From Dehalococcoidia bacterium (lineage in GTDB: Bacteria > Chloroflexota > Dehalococcoidia > GIF9 > AB-539-J10): DNA of 57,712 nt. The stretch's first letter is position 1, and each line of letters begins with the position of its first letter. Under the pieces are notes generated by a model. It worked only from the letters and a program-made list of their open reading frames with translations. It was not told where the DNA came from and searched no databases. Made by a program: the position numbers and the translations under genes. This document shows positions 39,949-48,484 of this stretch, in pieces. The stretch spans positions 1 through 57,712 of the forward strand of contig JAGGYM010000058.1 of NCBI GenBank assembly GCA_021162545.1, read 5' to 3'.

Positions 39949-41250
39949 ATGAAGCTGACGGTTCACCGGGGCACGCACGAGATTGGCGGAAGCTGTGTTG
40001 AGTTGTGCTCCAACTCCGAGAGGGCACGAATAGTCATCGATGTTGGTATGCCTCTGGTAACATCGAATGGGTCACCGTTCGAATGGCGCCACTATAAAGA
40101 CCTCTCTCAAGAGCAGCTTCTGGAGCATAAGATACTTCCTTCAGTTGATGGGTTATACAGTCACCAGAAACCTTCTGTTTCCGCCGTGGTACTCTCCCAT
40201 GCACACCAGGACCACTATGGATTTTTCCGCTTCATCCACCCGGATATCCCGCTGTATATGAGTCTCGGTACAGAAAGCCTTGTAGAGATTTCCAATCTAT
40301 TCCTTGGCACCGGGGTCAACCTTGACCAGGCACAAGTATTTACTATGTGGCAGCCATTTCAAGTGGAAGAATTCACTATCACTCCATACTTGATGGATCA
40401 CTCGGCGCCGGACGCTGCTGCATTTCTCATTGAGGCCGACGGGCAACGTTTATTCTACACCGGTGACTTTCGCGGCCATGGCCGCAAGCAGGTGCTGCTT
40501 GAAAGACTACTTGAGAATCCTATATCTAATGTAGATTGCCTGATAATGGAAGGCTCAATGATTGGCAGAGAGAAAGGCCAGTATCATGATGAGGTTGCTG
40601 TAGAGAGAGCAATTCATAATATTATCGCTGAACAGCAGTCTTATACTTTTGTTTTCTGCTCGTCTCAAAATCTGGATAGGCTGGTATCGATTTATCGTGC
40701 GGTCAAGCGGGCTGGCAAGATGCTTGTCATCGACCTTTACACAGCCTTCGTCCTAGATAAACTAGGTTCCATTTCGTCTAACATCCCACAATTTGACTGG
40801 GGAGAGATCCGCGTACTCTACGCATATTCCCATGCACGCAAGCTGGCGGAATATGACAAAAAGCTACTCTACAAATATAAGCAGGCCAAAATCGGATGGG
40901 AAGAAATACAGGCGACTCCACAAGATATGGTGATTCTTAGCAAGGACAACTTTTACTTCCGTAGAATAATCCTTCCGAAACTGGGAGCAGGCGGTGGAGC
41001 CAGGGCAATTTACTCTATGTGGCATGGATATCTAGAAAGGGCAGACTTGCCACAATTCCTTTCATTCCACAATATTGATCTGATAGAAATCCATACCAGT
41101 GGGCATGCATATGTCGAAGATCTCAAAAAACTAGCCTGTACCTTAAATCCCCGTTGTCTTGTACCTATTCATACCTTCTATCCGGAGCAGTATGGAAGCC
41201 TGTACAAGAATATCGTTCAGTTGGACGATGGCCAGATCTATTATTTGTGA
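39949..41250 (+). CDS. Beta-CASP-type metallo-beta-lactamase-fold hydrolase (RNase J-like)
   Basis: A 433-residue MBL-fold protein. The metal site appears as LSHAHQDHYG (H-x-H-x-D-H) near residue 83, a later His in LMDHSAPDA and the Asp of FYTGDFRGHGR. The C-terminal half has SGHAYVEDLKKLACTLNPRCLVPIHTFYPEQY, the beta-CASP motif region, as in RNase J. The N-terminal VHRGTHEIGGSCVEL is characteristic of this subgroup. Such enzymes cut RNA or DNA. It differs from housekeeping RNase J by length and absence of the C-terminal domain. It is 24 bases upstream of a PD-(D/E)XK-like gene in an apparent two-gene operon. Confidence 0.8.
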   Translation: MKLTVHRGTHEIGGSCVELCSNSERARIVIDVGMPLVTSNGSPFEWRHYKDLSQEQLLEHKILPSVDGLYSHQKPSVSAVVLSHAHQDHYGFFRFIHPDIPLYMSLGTESLVEISNLFLGTGVNLDQAQVFTMWQPFQVEEFTITPYLMDHSAPDAAAFLIEADGQRLFYTGDFRGHGRKQVLLERLLENPISNVDCLIMEGSMIGREKGQYHDEVAVERAIHNIIAEQQSYTFVFCSSQNLDRLVSIYRAVKRAGKMLVIDLYTAFVLDKLGSISSNIPQFDWGEIRVLYAYSHARKLAEYDKKLLYKYKQAKIGWEEIQATPQDMVILSKDNFYFRRIILPKLGAGGGARAIYSMWHGYLERADLPQFLSFHNIDLIEIHTSGHAYVEDLKKLACTLNPRCLVPIHTFYPEQYGSLYKNIVQLDDGQIYYL

Positions 41251-41274
41251 GGTAATTTGTAAGGAGGCAGCAAA

Positions 41275-42156
41275 ATGGAGCAGGCGATGGTTATCAAGCA
41301 CTATCTGGAACTAGATGCGGAGCGATGGAAGAAGACAAAGAGGGATCTCCTGCCATTAGTGAGACTTATCAACAACTCCGGGGGAGAATACAGCCTTCAA
41401 CTTCGCGAAGGCTACTTCAACATCTATTATCAGGGCAATTCACTTGCACTGGTCAGACCAAATAAAAATGGGACTTATACCGCCTCTATACACAATAAAT
41501 TTGCTCGGGATGAAACGTTAGAGAAGCTGAAACGATACTCGTCTTCTCAACATGCAGGGAATCACAATAAATATGTATCTTTCACTATTCGGCCTCAGAA
41601 TCTTCACCAGTTCTTTCAGAAGAGCAATATCAACAGCCTGAGTAGTAAAATACGGGCAGTGCACAACGGGGAAGAAATAACCTCTGAGCAGGTCTTAATC
41701 ACTGACAACCCACCATCCAGGAAATTCATCATCATTGACCGCCAGGTAGCAGACCATGTTAACAGAGCCCAGATAGACTTACTGGCACTCAGGAGGGATT
41801 CAGCAGACAAACCTTTCCACTTCCTGATTATTGAAGTAAAGCAGGGAAGAAACCCTGAGCTTCATGAGAAGGTCGGCAGGCAACTGAGCGGGTATGTTGA
41901 CCACATCAGAAAGTACATAAAGGACTATGTCGCCTGCTATAAAGAGAACTATCGACAAAAGAAGGAACTCGGTCTTTTCGATTCCAGCTTGCCGGACACC
42001 ATCGACATCGATGTTGAGGAGGAAACGGTGGAAGGAATGGTAGTCGCCTGTGGGTACTCACAGCTCGGAAAGGAGGCTATCAAGAATCTTCGTCAAAAGA
42101 TGACGGAAAACAAGTGGGTTTTCAAGGTGGAGCAACCAAAGCTGACATTACGCTGA
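41275..42156 (+). CDS. Protein with PD-(D/E)XK-like core, partner of the beta-CASP gene
   Basis: A 293-residue protein not assigned to a named family. The segment AQIDLLALRRDSADKPFHFLIIEVKQGRNPELHEKVGRQLSGYVDHI (about 165-215) has the D...E-x-K spacing and the following Q/Y helix of PD-(D/E)XK nucleases. The N-terminal half (RINNSGGEYSLQLREGYFNIYYQGNSLALVRP) is beta-rich and may bind ligand or nucleic acid. GGAGG precedes the ATG, 24 bases after the beta-CASP gene, so the two are cotranscribed. A second nuclease-like gene lies 2 kb upstream. The role in restriction or defence is inference from context. Confidence 0.6.
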   Translation: MEQAMVIKHYLELDAERWKKTKRDLLPLVRLINNSGGEYSLQLREGYFNIYYQGNSLALVRPNKNGTYTASIHNKFARDETLEKLKRYSSSQHAGNHNKYVSFTIRPQNLHQFFQKSNINSLSSKIRAVHNGEEITSEQVLITDNPPSRKFIIIDRQVADHVNRAQIDLLALRRDSADKPFHFLIIEVKQGRNPELHEKVGRQLSGYVDHIRKYIKDYVACYKENYRQKKELGLFDSSLPDTIDIDVEEETVEGMVVACGYSQLGKEAIKNLRQKMTENKWVFKVEQPKLTLR

Positions 42157-42361
42157 GTAACAAAGATTGCTGCTAAAAGCCCATGGCAACCCGGCCGAAA
42201 GGGGAGCAGCAGGCGCTGCAGAAATACAGCAAGACAGCAATGCATAAATGCGAGCCCGAGGCATAAGAAAAATCGGGCCGTGCCGGGGGAGTCCGTGCGT
42301 CTTGAAAAGAGTTCGAGTTACAGGATATACTTTACAATCTAGCTGCTGAAGGAGAGAAATC
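42157..42361 (+). other. Structured leader before the CBS-ACT gene
   Basis: The 205-base gap holds a promoter-like pair (TTGAAA, 18 bases, TATACT) near 42303-42332 and, upstream of it, GC-rich inverted repeats including GCCCGA...TCGGGC at 42254-42278. Because the hairpins lie before the promoter they may instead end transcription from the nuclease operon. Similarity to the yybP-ykoY motif was considered and rejected. Confidence 0.4.
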
Positions 42362-43030
42362 ATGTTTATACGTGATGTGATGAAGGCCGATGTGATTACC
42401 GTAACGAGCGATACCAGCGTCTATGATGCTCGTGAAGCCATGCGCTCGCACAGAATTGAACGCCTGCCCATAATGGATGAAGGAAAACTGGTGGGCATAT
42501 TGACCAAGCATGAAGTGCTGAAGGCTTTGCCCCCCCCGGGCATGGCCCGGAGCATCTGGGAATATAGCCTTATTTTGCACAAAACGAAGGTAAAGGATCT
42601 CATGAAGACCCCGGTAGTTACAGCCGATCCCGACATGACCGTGGAGGACGCCGTATCCCTGGCCCAACGGGAGAAAATCGGTTGTCTTGTCATTATGAAG
42701 GACAATAAGCTGGCAGGCATCGTCACTACCAATGATTTCTTTTACAAAATTCTTAACCCGCTGCTCGGCATAGGAATGAGCGGGGTACGCCTGTATGTTC
42801 ACCAGTGCGATGATGCCAGGAGCATGCAGGACGTTCTGGAATCCATTGCCAGACATGGCATGGGTATAGTGAGCGTGCATTCTCTTCCTTCAGCTGTGGC
42901 AAACAGGCATGACCTGGTTGTCCATCTGGACGCGGAAGATGCCAGCCAGGTCGTGACGGAACTTGAAGGCAAGGGCTATTCAATCGAATTGCGCTCACAC
43001 CACGCTGGAGGTAGCCTGAACAAAATTTAG
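42362..43030 (+). CDS. CBS-pair protein with C-terminal ACT-like domain
   Basis: A 222-residue cytoplasmic protein. The first CBS motif is VRDVMKADVITV... DAREAMRSHRIERLPIMDEGKLVGILTKHEV, and the second is VKDLMKTPVVTADPDMTVEDAVSLAQREKIGCLVIMKDNKLAGIVTTND. After residue 140 an ACT-like fold follows (GVRLYVHQCDDARSMQDVL). CBS pairs bind adenine nucleotides; the ACT part often binds amino acids. It is 28 bases upstream of the first ATPase gene in the same orientation, so it may sense energy charge for that operon (inference). The start is after GGAGAGAAATC. Confidence 0.85.
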   Translation: MFIRDVMKADVITVTSDTSVYDAREAMRSHRIERLPIMDEGKLVGILTKHEVLKALPPPGMARSIWEYSLILHKTKVKDLMKTPVVTADPDMTVEDAVSLAQREKIGCLVIMKDNKLAGIVTTNDFFYKILNPLLGIGMSGVRLYVHQCDDARSMQDVLESIARHGMGIVSVHSLPSAVANRHDLVVHLDAEDASQVVTELEGKGYSIELRSHHAGGSLNKI

Positions 43031-43058
43031 CGGCAATACCCAGGGAGACATTATTGTT

Positions 43059-43373
43059 ATGGAAAACATTGCTAGTGGTGTAAAATCTCTGGAAGCTGAA
43101 GCTGAAAAGATAATCGAGGAAGCTAAAGCCGGTGCTCATGACATCCTTCTCCGCTCCAGGAAAGAAGCAGAAGAGATTCTTTCCGCTGAATTTCCACTGG
43201 ATGATGCCAGGGCGGAGTGCGATAGGATTGTGGCCGGAGCTAGAGAAGAGGCAGAGAACAGGGTAGAGCTTTCCAAAGAGAAAACTTCTGAAATCAGCAC
43301 CAATGCCAACAAGAAAATAGAAAAAATTGTGGAACGGATAGTGGATATTATCATTGGGACAGAGTCAGCGTGA
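43059..43373 (+). CDS. A/V-type ATPase peripheral stalk subunit H (G)
   Basis: A 104-residue coiled-coil protein: VKSLEAEAEKIIEEAKAGAHDILLRSRKEAEEI, then DRIVAGAREEAENRVELSKEKTSEI and KIVERIVDIIIG. The heptad pattern with alternating Glu and Lys fits the peripheral-stalk H subunit that pairs with subunit E. First gene of the ATPase operon. Its stop overlaps the GTG of the subunit I gene (43370). Identity is based on position and the helical composition, since this subunit is poorly conserved. Confidence 0.75.
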   Translation: MENIASGVKSLEAEAEKIIEEAKAGAHDILLRSRKEAEEILSAEFPLDDARAECDRIVAGAREEAENRVELSKEKTSEISTNANKKIEKIVERIVDIIIGTESA

Positions 43374-45367
43374 TACCTTTAATCGTTAATACACCTGATC
43401 CTATGCTCAGGGTCAGAGTGGTGAGCACCAGGGACAGCACCGATACGGTGCTGAAAACTTTACATAAAGTTGGCACCCTGCACATTGAAGAGAGCACGGA
43501 ACTGAAGCCCATCGACAGGAAGGCCATCGACCAGGAAAGGGGAGAAATTTCCGAATTGCTGGCGGGCATTGAAGAGGTACTGGCCTGTATTCCTGCGGGA
43601 GAGAGCGTATCTCCGGGCCAGGACGTTGAAGTTATCTATACCAGGCCCTTTACTGAAGTGGACAGCGAAATAAGGATGCTCTGCACCAGGCTTGTTAAGA
43701 TGCACCGGCAATACTCCAGGCTTGAGGGAGAAAGTGAACGGCTGGCTAGCCTGAAGAAACGTCTGAGTTCCCTGGAACAACCGCCGGACGCCAGGCTGGG
43801 GGATTTGAATTTTTGCGGAAGTTATCTTTTTTCCGGAGTCTTTGCAATTCCCGTCGAGCTGTATGAAACCCTGCATGCCAGGGTTAAGGATTACCCGTTT
43901 GAAGATATTGCAGCCACGGTTGGAAACGAGACGGTCTTTTATCTTATAGCTAGAACCAGGGACAAAGAATTTATAGAAGCTACGGTTAGGGAGATGAGAG
44001 GCGAAGTTCTTGAAATACCGGACGAAGATTTGAGTCTGGGGGAATTCTTTCAATCGGTTGAGGACAAAATCAGCGGTCTTATGGAAGAGTCCTCGAAGCT
44101 TTATGGTGAGATCGTAGCTGCAACCAGAGAGAACCTGGAGAAACTGGTCCTCTTCAGAGAAGCGCTGTCGGCGGAAAGCGAAAAACTGTCAGCCCTGGAG
44201 AAAGCATGTGCAGCGAAATATGTCACCTTAATCGAGGGGTGGTTCCCCGAAGCCAGCGGGGAGGCCGCGATTTCAGAAGTCAGGCAAAATACAGAGTATG
44301 TCTTTATCGATACCAGGAAACCGGAGCCGTCGGAAGAACCTCCTACCAGGCAGAGGAACGCCCGCGGGCTCAAGCCGTTCCAGGTCATCGTAAACTTATT
44401 TGCAATTCCCAAATACAGGGAATGGGACCCCACGCCGGTAATAGCTTTTTCCTTTGCCCTTTTCTTTGGCCTGATGCTGGGCGATGTGGTTTATGCTCTC
44501 ATTGTAATGTTGTTTGCCTATAAGGGCTTGCGCTTCTTCGTTGACGATCCTGATAGTGAAGGCGTCAGGTTGTTTCAGAGAATACTCTATATCAGCAGCG
44601 GCGTGGCGCTGGTCATCGGCTTGCTCACAGGAAGTTATATGGGGAATATTTATGCCTTCTTCGGCATTGAAAGTCTGGCGCTTTCCGAAGGGGTAGAGCA
44701 ACTACTTGGCAACCCCCTGTCGTTCATAGTGCTCTCATTGTTCATAGGTCTCATTCATGTGAATACAGCTCACGTGCTGGCACTTATCGCGGGGATAAGG
44801 AAAAAAGAAAAAGGAATAATACCCGGTAAGGCAGGCATATTTATCCTGCAGCTCGCGGGAATACCCTGGACTATGCATTCCTTGCTCGGAGTTGATATCC
44901 CCCTGCTGACAGCACCGGTTTATTCTGCTTTGCTGTATGCTGTGGGTTTGGGCGTGATATTGATCGTTGCATCTTCCATTATGCAGAAGGGCATATTCCT
45001 GGGGAGCATCTTCTGGCTGTTTGATATTACCGGCATCCTGGGGGATGTCATGTCGTATTGCCGGCTGGCAGGGGTAGGTTTGGCTACATATTACCTGGCG
45101 TTCTGTTTTAACATGATGGCAACTTTGATATCAGGGATGATGCCTGAAGGAATAGTGCGACTAATTGCCGGCAGTTTAATATTCATTGTGATTTTGCTTA
45201 TTGGACATGCACTTAACCTGGTTCTCGCTGGAATTTGCTGTTTCGTCCACTCTCTCAGGTTGTGCTTTGTGGAGTTCCTGATGAAGTTTTATGAAGGGGG
45301 TGGTAGAGAATACAGTCCATTCCATCTGAGGAAGCGAGTATTTGTGCCGGCCAGAGGAAGAGCTTAG
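43370..45367 (+). CDS. ntpI: V-type ATP synthase subunit I (a subunit)
   Basis: A 665-residue ion-translocating stator subunit. The N-terminal half (about 1-330) is a soluble helical domain with two alpha/beta lobes. The C-terminal half has seven or eight membrane helices, beginning PTPVIAFSFALFFGLMLGDVVYALI near residue 350. The motif MSYCRLAGVGLATYYLAF (helix 7) carries the conserved arginine that faces the c-ring glutamate. The start is GTG overlapping the H gene stop. It couples ion flow with the proteolipid genes that follow. The length is normal. Confidence 0.93.
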   Translation: MIPLIVNTPDPMLRVRVVSTRDSTDTVLKTLHKVGTLHIEESTELKPIDRKAIDQERGEISELLAGIEEVLACIPAGESVSPGQDVEVIYTRPFTEVDSEIRMLCTRLVKMHRQYSRLEGESERLASLKKRLSSLEQPPDARLGDLNFCGSYLFSGVFAIPVELYETLHARVKDYPFEDIAATVGNETVFYLIARTRDKEFIEATVREMRGEVLEIPDEDLSLGEFFQSVEDKISGLMEESSKLYGEIVAATRENLEKLVLFREALSAESEKLSALEKACAAKYVTLIEGWFPEASGEAAISEVRQNTEYVFIDTRKPEPSEEPPTRQRNARGLKPFQVIVNLFAIPKYREWDPTPVIAFSFALFFGLMLGDVVYALIVMLFAYKGLRFFVDDPDSEGVRLFQRILYISSGVALVIGLLTGSYMGNIYAFFGIESLALSEGVEQLLGNPLSFIVLSLFIGLIHVNTAHVLALIAGIRKKEKGIIPGKAGIFILQLAGIPWTMHSLLGVDIPLLTAPVYSALLYAVGLGVILIVASSIMQKGIFLGSIFWLFDITGILGDVMSYCRLAGVGLATYYLAFCFNMMATLISGMMPEGIVRLIAGSLIFIVILLIGHALNLVLAGICCFVHSLRLCFVEFLMKFYEGGGREYSPFHLRKRVFVPARGRA

Positions 45368-45382
45368 AGTGGAGTATAGAGA

Positions 45383-45862
45383 ATGCTAGCTGATCCCGTG
45401 TCTTTGGCTACTCTCGGCGGTGGTATCGCATTAGCTGGGGGTGTAGTAGGATCTTCACTGGGGATATCAAATGCGGCTTCTGCTGGCATAGCTACGTTGT
45501 CCAAAAAACCCGGGCAACTCAGGAACGTTATAATATTATCGTCTGTGCCAATGTCACAGACTTTCTATGGCTTGATAATGATGATACTTATCCTGACCAC
45601 GGTAATCCCCAAGATTGCTGCTATGCCAGATGCCGGTGGCAGTGGTTTTGCCGTGCTGGCTTGCAGTATTGTGGTTGGTTTTAGCGGAGCGTTCTCGGGA
45701 GCGTATAAGGGCTCTGTGCTAGCTGCAGGCATTGCATACCTGCCCAAGACAGAGGGAAAAATACTAACTAGCTCTCTGATGTTAGCGGTATTCGTTGAGC
45801 TAATAGCTGTGCTGGGGCTGGTATTTAGCATAATGGCATTAAGTATGTTAGGGCTCATGTAA
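45383..45862 (+). CDS. ntpK: V-type ATP synthase subunit K (proteolipid), copy 1, Lys-substituted
   Basis: A 159-residue four-helix proteolipid of the duplicated (16-kDa) type. The ion-binding glutamate is present in SSLMLAVFVELIAVLG of helix 4. Compared with E. hirae NtpK sodium ligands (Leu61, Thr64, Gln65, Gln110, Glu139), the corresponding residues here appear to be Val, Ser, Gln, Lys and Glu. In particular FSGAYKGSVLAAGI has lysine where sodium-type rings have glutamine. It would form part of the rotor ring. A near-identical gene follows 21 bases later. The alignment to NtpK was done by eye. Confidence 0.9.
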   Translation: MLADPVSLATLGGGIALAGGVVGSSLGISNAASAGIATLSKKPGQLRNVIILSSVPMSQTFYGLIMMILILTTVIPKIAAMPDAGGSGFAVLACSIVVGFSGAFSGAYKGSVLAAGIAYLPKTEGKILTSSLMLAVFVELIAVLGLVFSIMALSMLGLM

Positions 45863-45883
45863 TAAATGTCTCGGAGGTGAAAG

Positions 45884-46366
45884 ATGATAATCAGTCCTGA
45901 GTCGTTTGCAGTTCTGGGAGGGGCTATAGCGTTGGCTGGTGGTCTCGCAGGGTCCTCGATAGGCATAGCCACTGCTGCTTCAAATGGAGTAGCCACATTA
46001 GCCGAGGAGCCAGGACAGTTAAGAAACGTTATCGTACTGGCGTCACTGCCAATGACGCAAACCTTCTATGGACTCATAATATTGATACTTATTCTAACCA
46101 CTGTAATTCCTAATCTGGTTGCTATGCCTGACGCCGGTGGCGGTAGTGGGTTTGCTGTATTTGCCTGCGGCATTATCGCTGCCCTTGCCGAAGGATTCTC
46201 AGGTGCATATCAGGGTTCCGTGTGTGCCTCGGGTATCTCGCTTCTGCCCAAAACGAAGGGGAAGATTTTGACCAACTCCATGATGCTTGCCGTCTTCGTT
46301 GAGCTAATAGGTGTCCTGGGGCTGGTTTTTACTATCATGGCTCTGAGCATATTGGGACTTTTCTAG
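45884..46366 (+). CDS. ntpK: V-type ATP synthase subunit K (proteolipid), copy 2, sodium-type ligands
   Basis: A 160-residue paralogue of the preceding gene in tandem. The sites aligned to sodium ligands read LPMTQ (Leu, Thr, Gln), AYQGSV (Gln) and VFVELIGVLG (Glu), i.e. all five as in E. hirae NtpK. The glutamate should bind the transported ion in the rotor ring. Copy 1 and copy 2 share most of their length but differ at key ligand positions, so the ring could be mixed. The second loop is one residue longer (GGGSGFAV). GGAGG lies before the ATG. Also likely to bind the inner face of subunit I. Confidence 0.9.
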   Translation: MIISPESFAVLGGAIALAGGLAGSSIGIATAASNGVATLAEEPGQLRNVIVLASLPMTQTFYGLIILILILTTVIPNLVAMPDAGGGSGFAVFACGIIAALAEGFSGAYQGSVCASGISLLPKTKGKILTNSMMLAVFVELIGVLGLVFTIMALSILGLF

Positions 46367-46381
46367 AGGTCATGTCGAGAA

Positions 46382-46954
46382 ATGGAAAAGATAAATGAAG
46401 CTGTCATTGCCAAAGTGAACGAGGAAGCTCGGGTTATAATTGGAGAGGCTGAGGAAAAGGCCCGCGAGGAGATGGAGCGGGCCCGGAAGCGGTGGGAGGT
46501 GAAAATCGAGGAGGAAAAGGCCAGGATACGGGAGTCGGCAGAAGAGGAAGTCGCCAGAATCCACGCCAGGTCTTCTATCGAAGCACGGCAGGAGATTTCG
46601 GCCAAAAAATCCGACGTCATTACCAGGATGATTGACATGGCGGAGAGTAAATTGTCCGCGTTCACTGCTGATGAGCGCTGTCTTTCGAAATTGATTGCCG
46701 AGTCGCTCGGTGGCCTCGGTGGAGAGAAGGCCAGGATTTATGTTTCCCCCAAAGACATGGCTACGGTGCAAAAACTCCTTGAGAGCGACCAAGAACTGGC
46801 AGGCAGGATAGTGGAGGTCAGGGAATTGAACTGCCTGGGAGGCGTTGTAGCTGAAGACATCGAGGGAAAACTCAGGATCGATAATACCTACGGGACCAGG
46901 CTCGAAATGCTGATGCCTCAACTGCTGCCGGAGATAAGCAAGGAGCTTTTTTGA
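46382..46954 (+). CDS. ntpE: V-type ATP synthase subunit E
   Basis: A 190-residue peripheral-stalk protein. The N-terminal two-thirds is a continuous coiled coil (EARVIIGEAEEKAREEMERARKRWEVKIEEEKARI), the C-terminal part a globular head with VREINCLGGVVAEDIEGKLRIDNTYGTRLE-like sequence (VREL in this copy). This pair of regions is diagnostic of subunit E. It forms the outer stalk with subunit H. It follows the second proteolipid by 15 bases and precedes subunit C by 7 bases. Confidence 0.88.
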   Translation: MEKINEAVIAKVNEEARVIIGEAEEKAREEMERARKRWEVKIEEEKARIRESAEEEVARIHARSSIEARQEISAKKSDVITRMIDMAESKLSAFTADERCLSKLIAESLGGLGGEKARIYVSPKDMATVQKLLESDQELAGRIVEVRELNCLGGVVAEDIEGKLRIDNTYGTRLEMLMPQLLPEISKELF

Positions 46955-46961
46955 GCTCCGG

Positions 46962-48008
46962 GTGAGGGTAATTTTGATTGACCCGCGGTACGCATTTATC
47001 TCGGCCTACCTGAAAGGGGAGGAGTCCACGGCCATCACCATGAACCAGATGGGGGAGATGCTGAGAATGGATAACATCCATGATGCGCTGGCACTGGTCA
47101 GGGAAACCGATGTGGGAAGTTACCTGGAGCAGCTTCCTGTCGAGACTTTCGATGATCTGGATATGCTTTTATGGCACTACCTTGCCAGTTGTGTCGGGTA
47201 TGCAGAATCGTTTAAGTTCTCGCCACCTGATATGGCAAGAGTGTCCAGAGCATATATGGCGAAGTACGACGTTCTGAACATTAAAGCTGCCTTGCTGGGT
47301 ATTTCGACCGGCAGAAAAGCCAGCCTGATCCCCGTAGGAGATATCTCTGACAGAGGCTTGCTGGACGAGCTCTCTGCTGCTGAGGATACCGGCAAAATCA
47401 TAGAAATACTCACCGCGTCCGGTTTGAGGGATTATGTGCCCGCAGTGGAGAGTTACACAAACGGTGAGGGGATAAAGGCACGGGCTCTAGCTGAAGCCAG
47501 ACTGGAAAGCGCATACTACAAAAGTCTGCAGCATATGATAAGGAGAGTAAAAGACGGTTCGGTACTTTTCCAGACCATGGGCATGATTATAGACCTGGCA
47601 AATTTGCAGATTGTCAGCAGGACCATTATTGCGGGCTTGAAGGTTGATGCAGTTCAATGCGCCATCGCCGGCGGGTATCTCATTACAGAGGATACCGTCA
47701 AGGAGCTGCTCTCGCTTAAACCGGCTGACCTGCACCGTCACCTGGAGGACACTCAATACTCTGATATAGCTGAAGAAATACTGCTTTGCCACGACAGAAC
47801 CAGGAGCATTACAGCCGTGCAGGATGTTATCGATAAGCACAGGTTCAAATTGCTCAGGGAGATGCTGGCCCCCAGGGTACTGTCCCCCCTGGTGATGTTA
47901 TGGTATATAGTTTCCAAGGAGACCGAAATAAGAAATCTGAGGCTAATCTTAAAGGCGGTAAACGATAACGTCTCAAGAGAGGAAATCAAGCCTTATCTGG
48001 TGTCGTGA
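46962..48008 (+). CDS. ntpC: V-type ATP synthase subunit C (d)
   Basis: A 348-residue socket protein that links the central stalk to the proteolipid ring. It is all-helical and lacks membrane segments. It shows the family pattern with PDMARVSRAYMAKYDVLNIKAALLG, DLANLQIVSRTIIAGLK, and LRLILKAVNDNVSREEIKPYLV at the end, the three-fold repeat being seen as similar RN-type helices (EIRNLRLI). The start is GTG at 46962; the alternative ATG lies downstream. The gene overlaps subunit F by 4 bases (GTGA). Confidence 0.85.
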   Translation: MRVILIDPRYAFISAYLKGEESTAITMNQMGEMLRMDNIHDALALVRETDVGSYLEQLPVETFDDLDMLLWHYLASCVGYAESFKFSPPDMARVSRAYMAKYDVLNIKAALLGISTGRKASLIPVGDISDRGLLDELSAAEDTGKIIEILTASGLRDYVPAVESYTNGEGIKARALAEARLESAYYKSLQHMIRRVKDGSVLFQTMGMIIDLANLQIVSRTIIAGLKVDAVQCAIAGGYLITEDTVKELLSLKPADLHRHLEDTQYSDIAEEILLCHDRTRSITAVQDVIDKHRFKLLREMLAPRVLSPLVMLWYIVSKETEIRNLRLILKAVNDNVSREEIKPYLVS

Positions 48009-48364
48009 GTATGATTCCTTTTAAAGAGTTAAAGATAGCCGTTATAGGAGACGAAGACCTGCTTGGCGGGTTGAGGCTGGCCGGCATCAGGGAATATTAC
48101 CCCATAGCAAACGACCATGATAAGCGCGAGAACGTCAGAAAAGCCCTGGAAGAATTGGTAAAAAAGTCCGACACCGGCATAATCGTTATGCCTGAAGATT
48201 ATCTGGGATATGCTGAAGACATAGTGTCACGGGTTAAAAAGGGGAATACCGCAACCCCTGTAATTGTGGAAGTTCCCTCAAAATCCGGCACAGCGTATCA
48301 AGATATCCCCGGGTATTATGGAACGTTCATGAGGAAATTTCTGGGATTTAATGTGGAACTCTGA
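48005..48364 (+). CDS. ntpF: V-type ATP synthase subunit F
   Basis: A 119-residue central-stalk subunit. It begins with KIAVIGDEDLLGGLRLAGIREYYPI, the beta-strand and helix of subunit F (usually GDEDTVxGFRLAGI), then DTGIIVMPEDYLGYAEDIV and PVIVEVPSKSG. It sits in the rotor with subunit D and modulates ATPase activity. GTG 48005 overlaps the subunit C stop; ATG 48011 is an alternative start. The C-terminus (MRKFLGFNVEL) is of usual length. Confidence 0.88.
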   Translation: MSMIPFKELKIAVIGDEDLLGGLRLAGIREYYPIANDHDKRENVRKALEELVKKSDTGIIVMPEDYLGYAEDIVSRVKKGNTATPVIVEVPSKSGTAYQDIPGYYGTFMRKFLGFNVEL

Positions 48365-48484
48365 AGTGGCAGTTACCGGATGTTGCTATAAGGATGAAGC
48401 GGCCCGGAACAAGAGGTCAATGAACCTCTTAATTTATGTTTGCGGCAGGTGTCGCGATGGCAATAAGAGCAGGAGGCTAAATTT

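Noticed and set aside
42190-42240. Similarity to the yybP-ykoY manganese riboswitch (AAAGGGGAGCAGC and CAGCAAGAC)
   Set aside because: The two motifs are too close together and the helices expected between them are not there; the element also lies before the promoter-like boxes.
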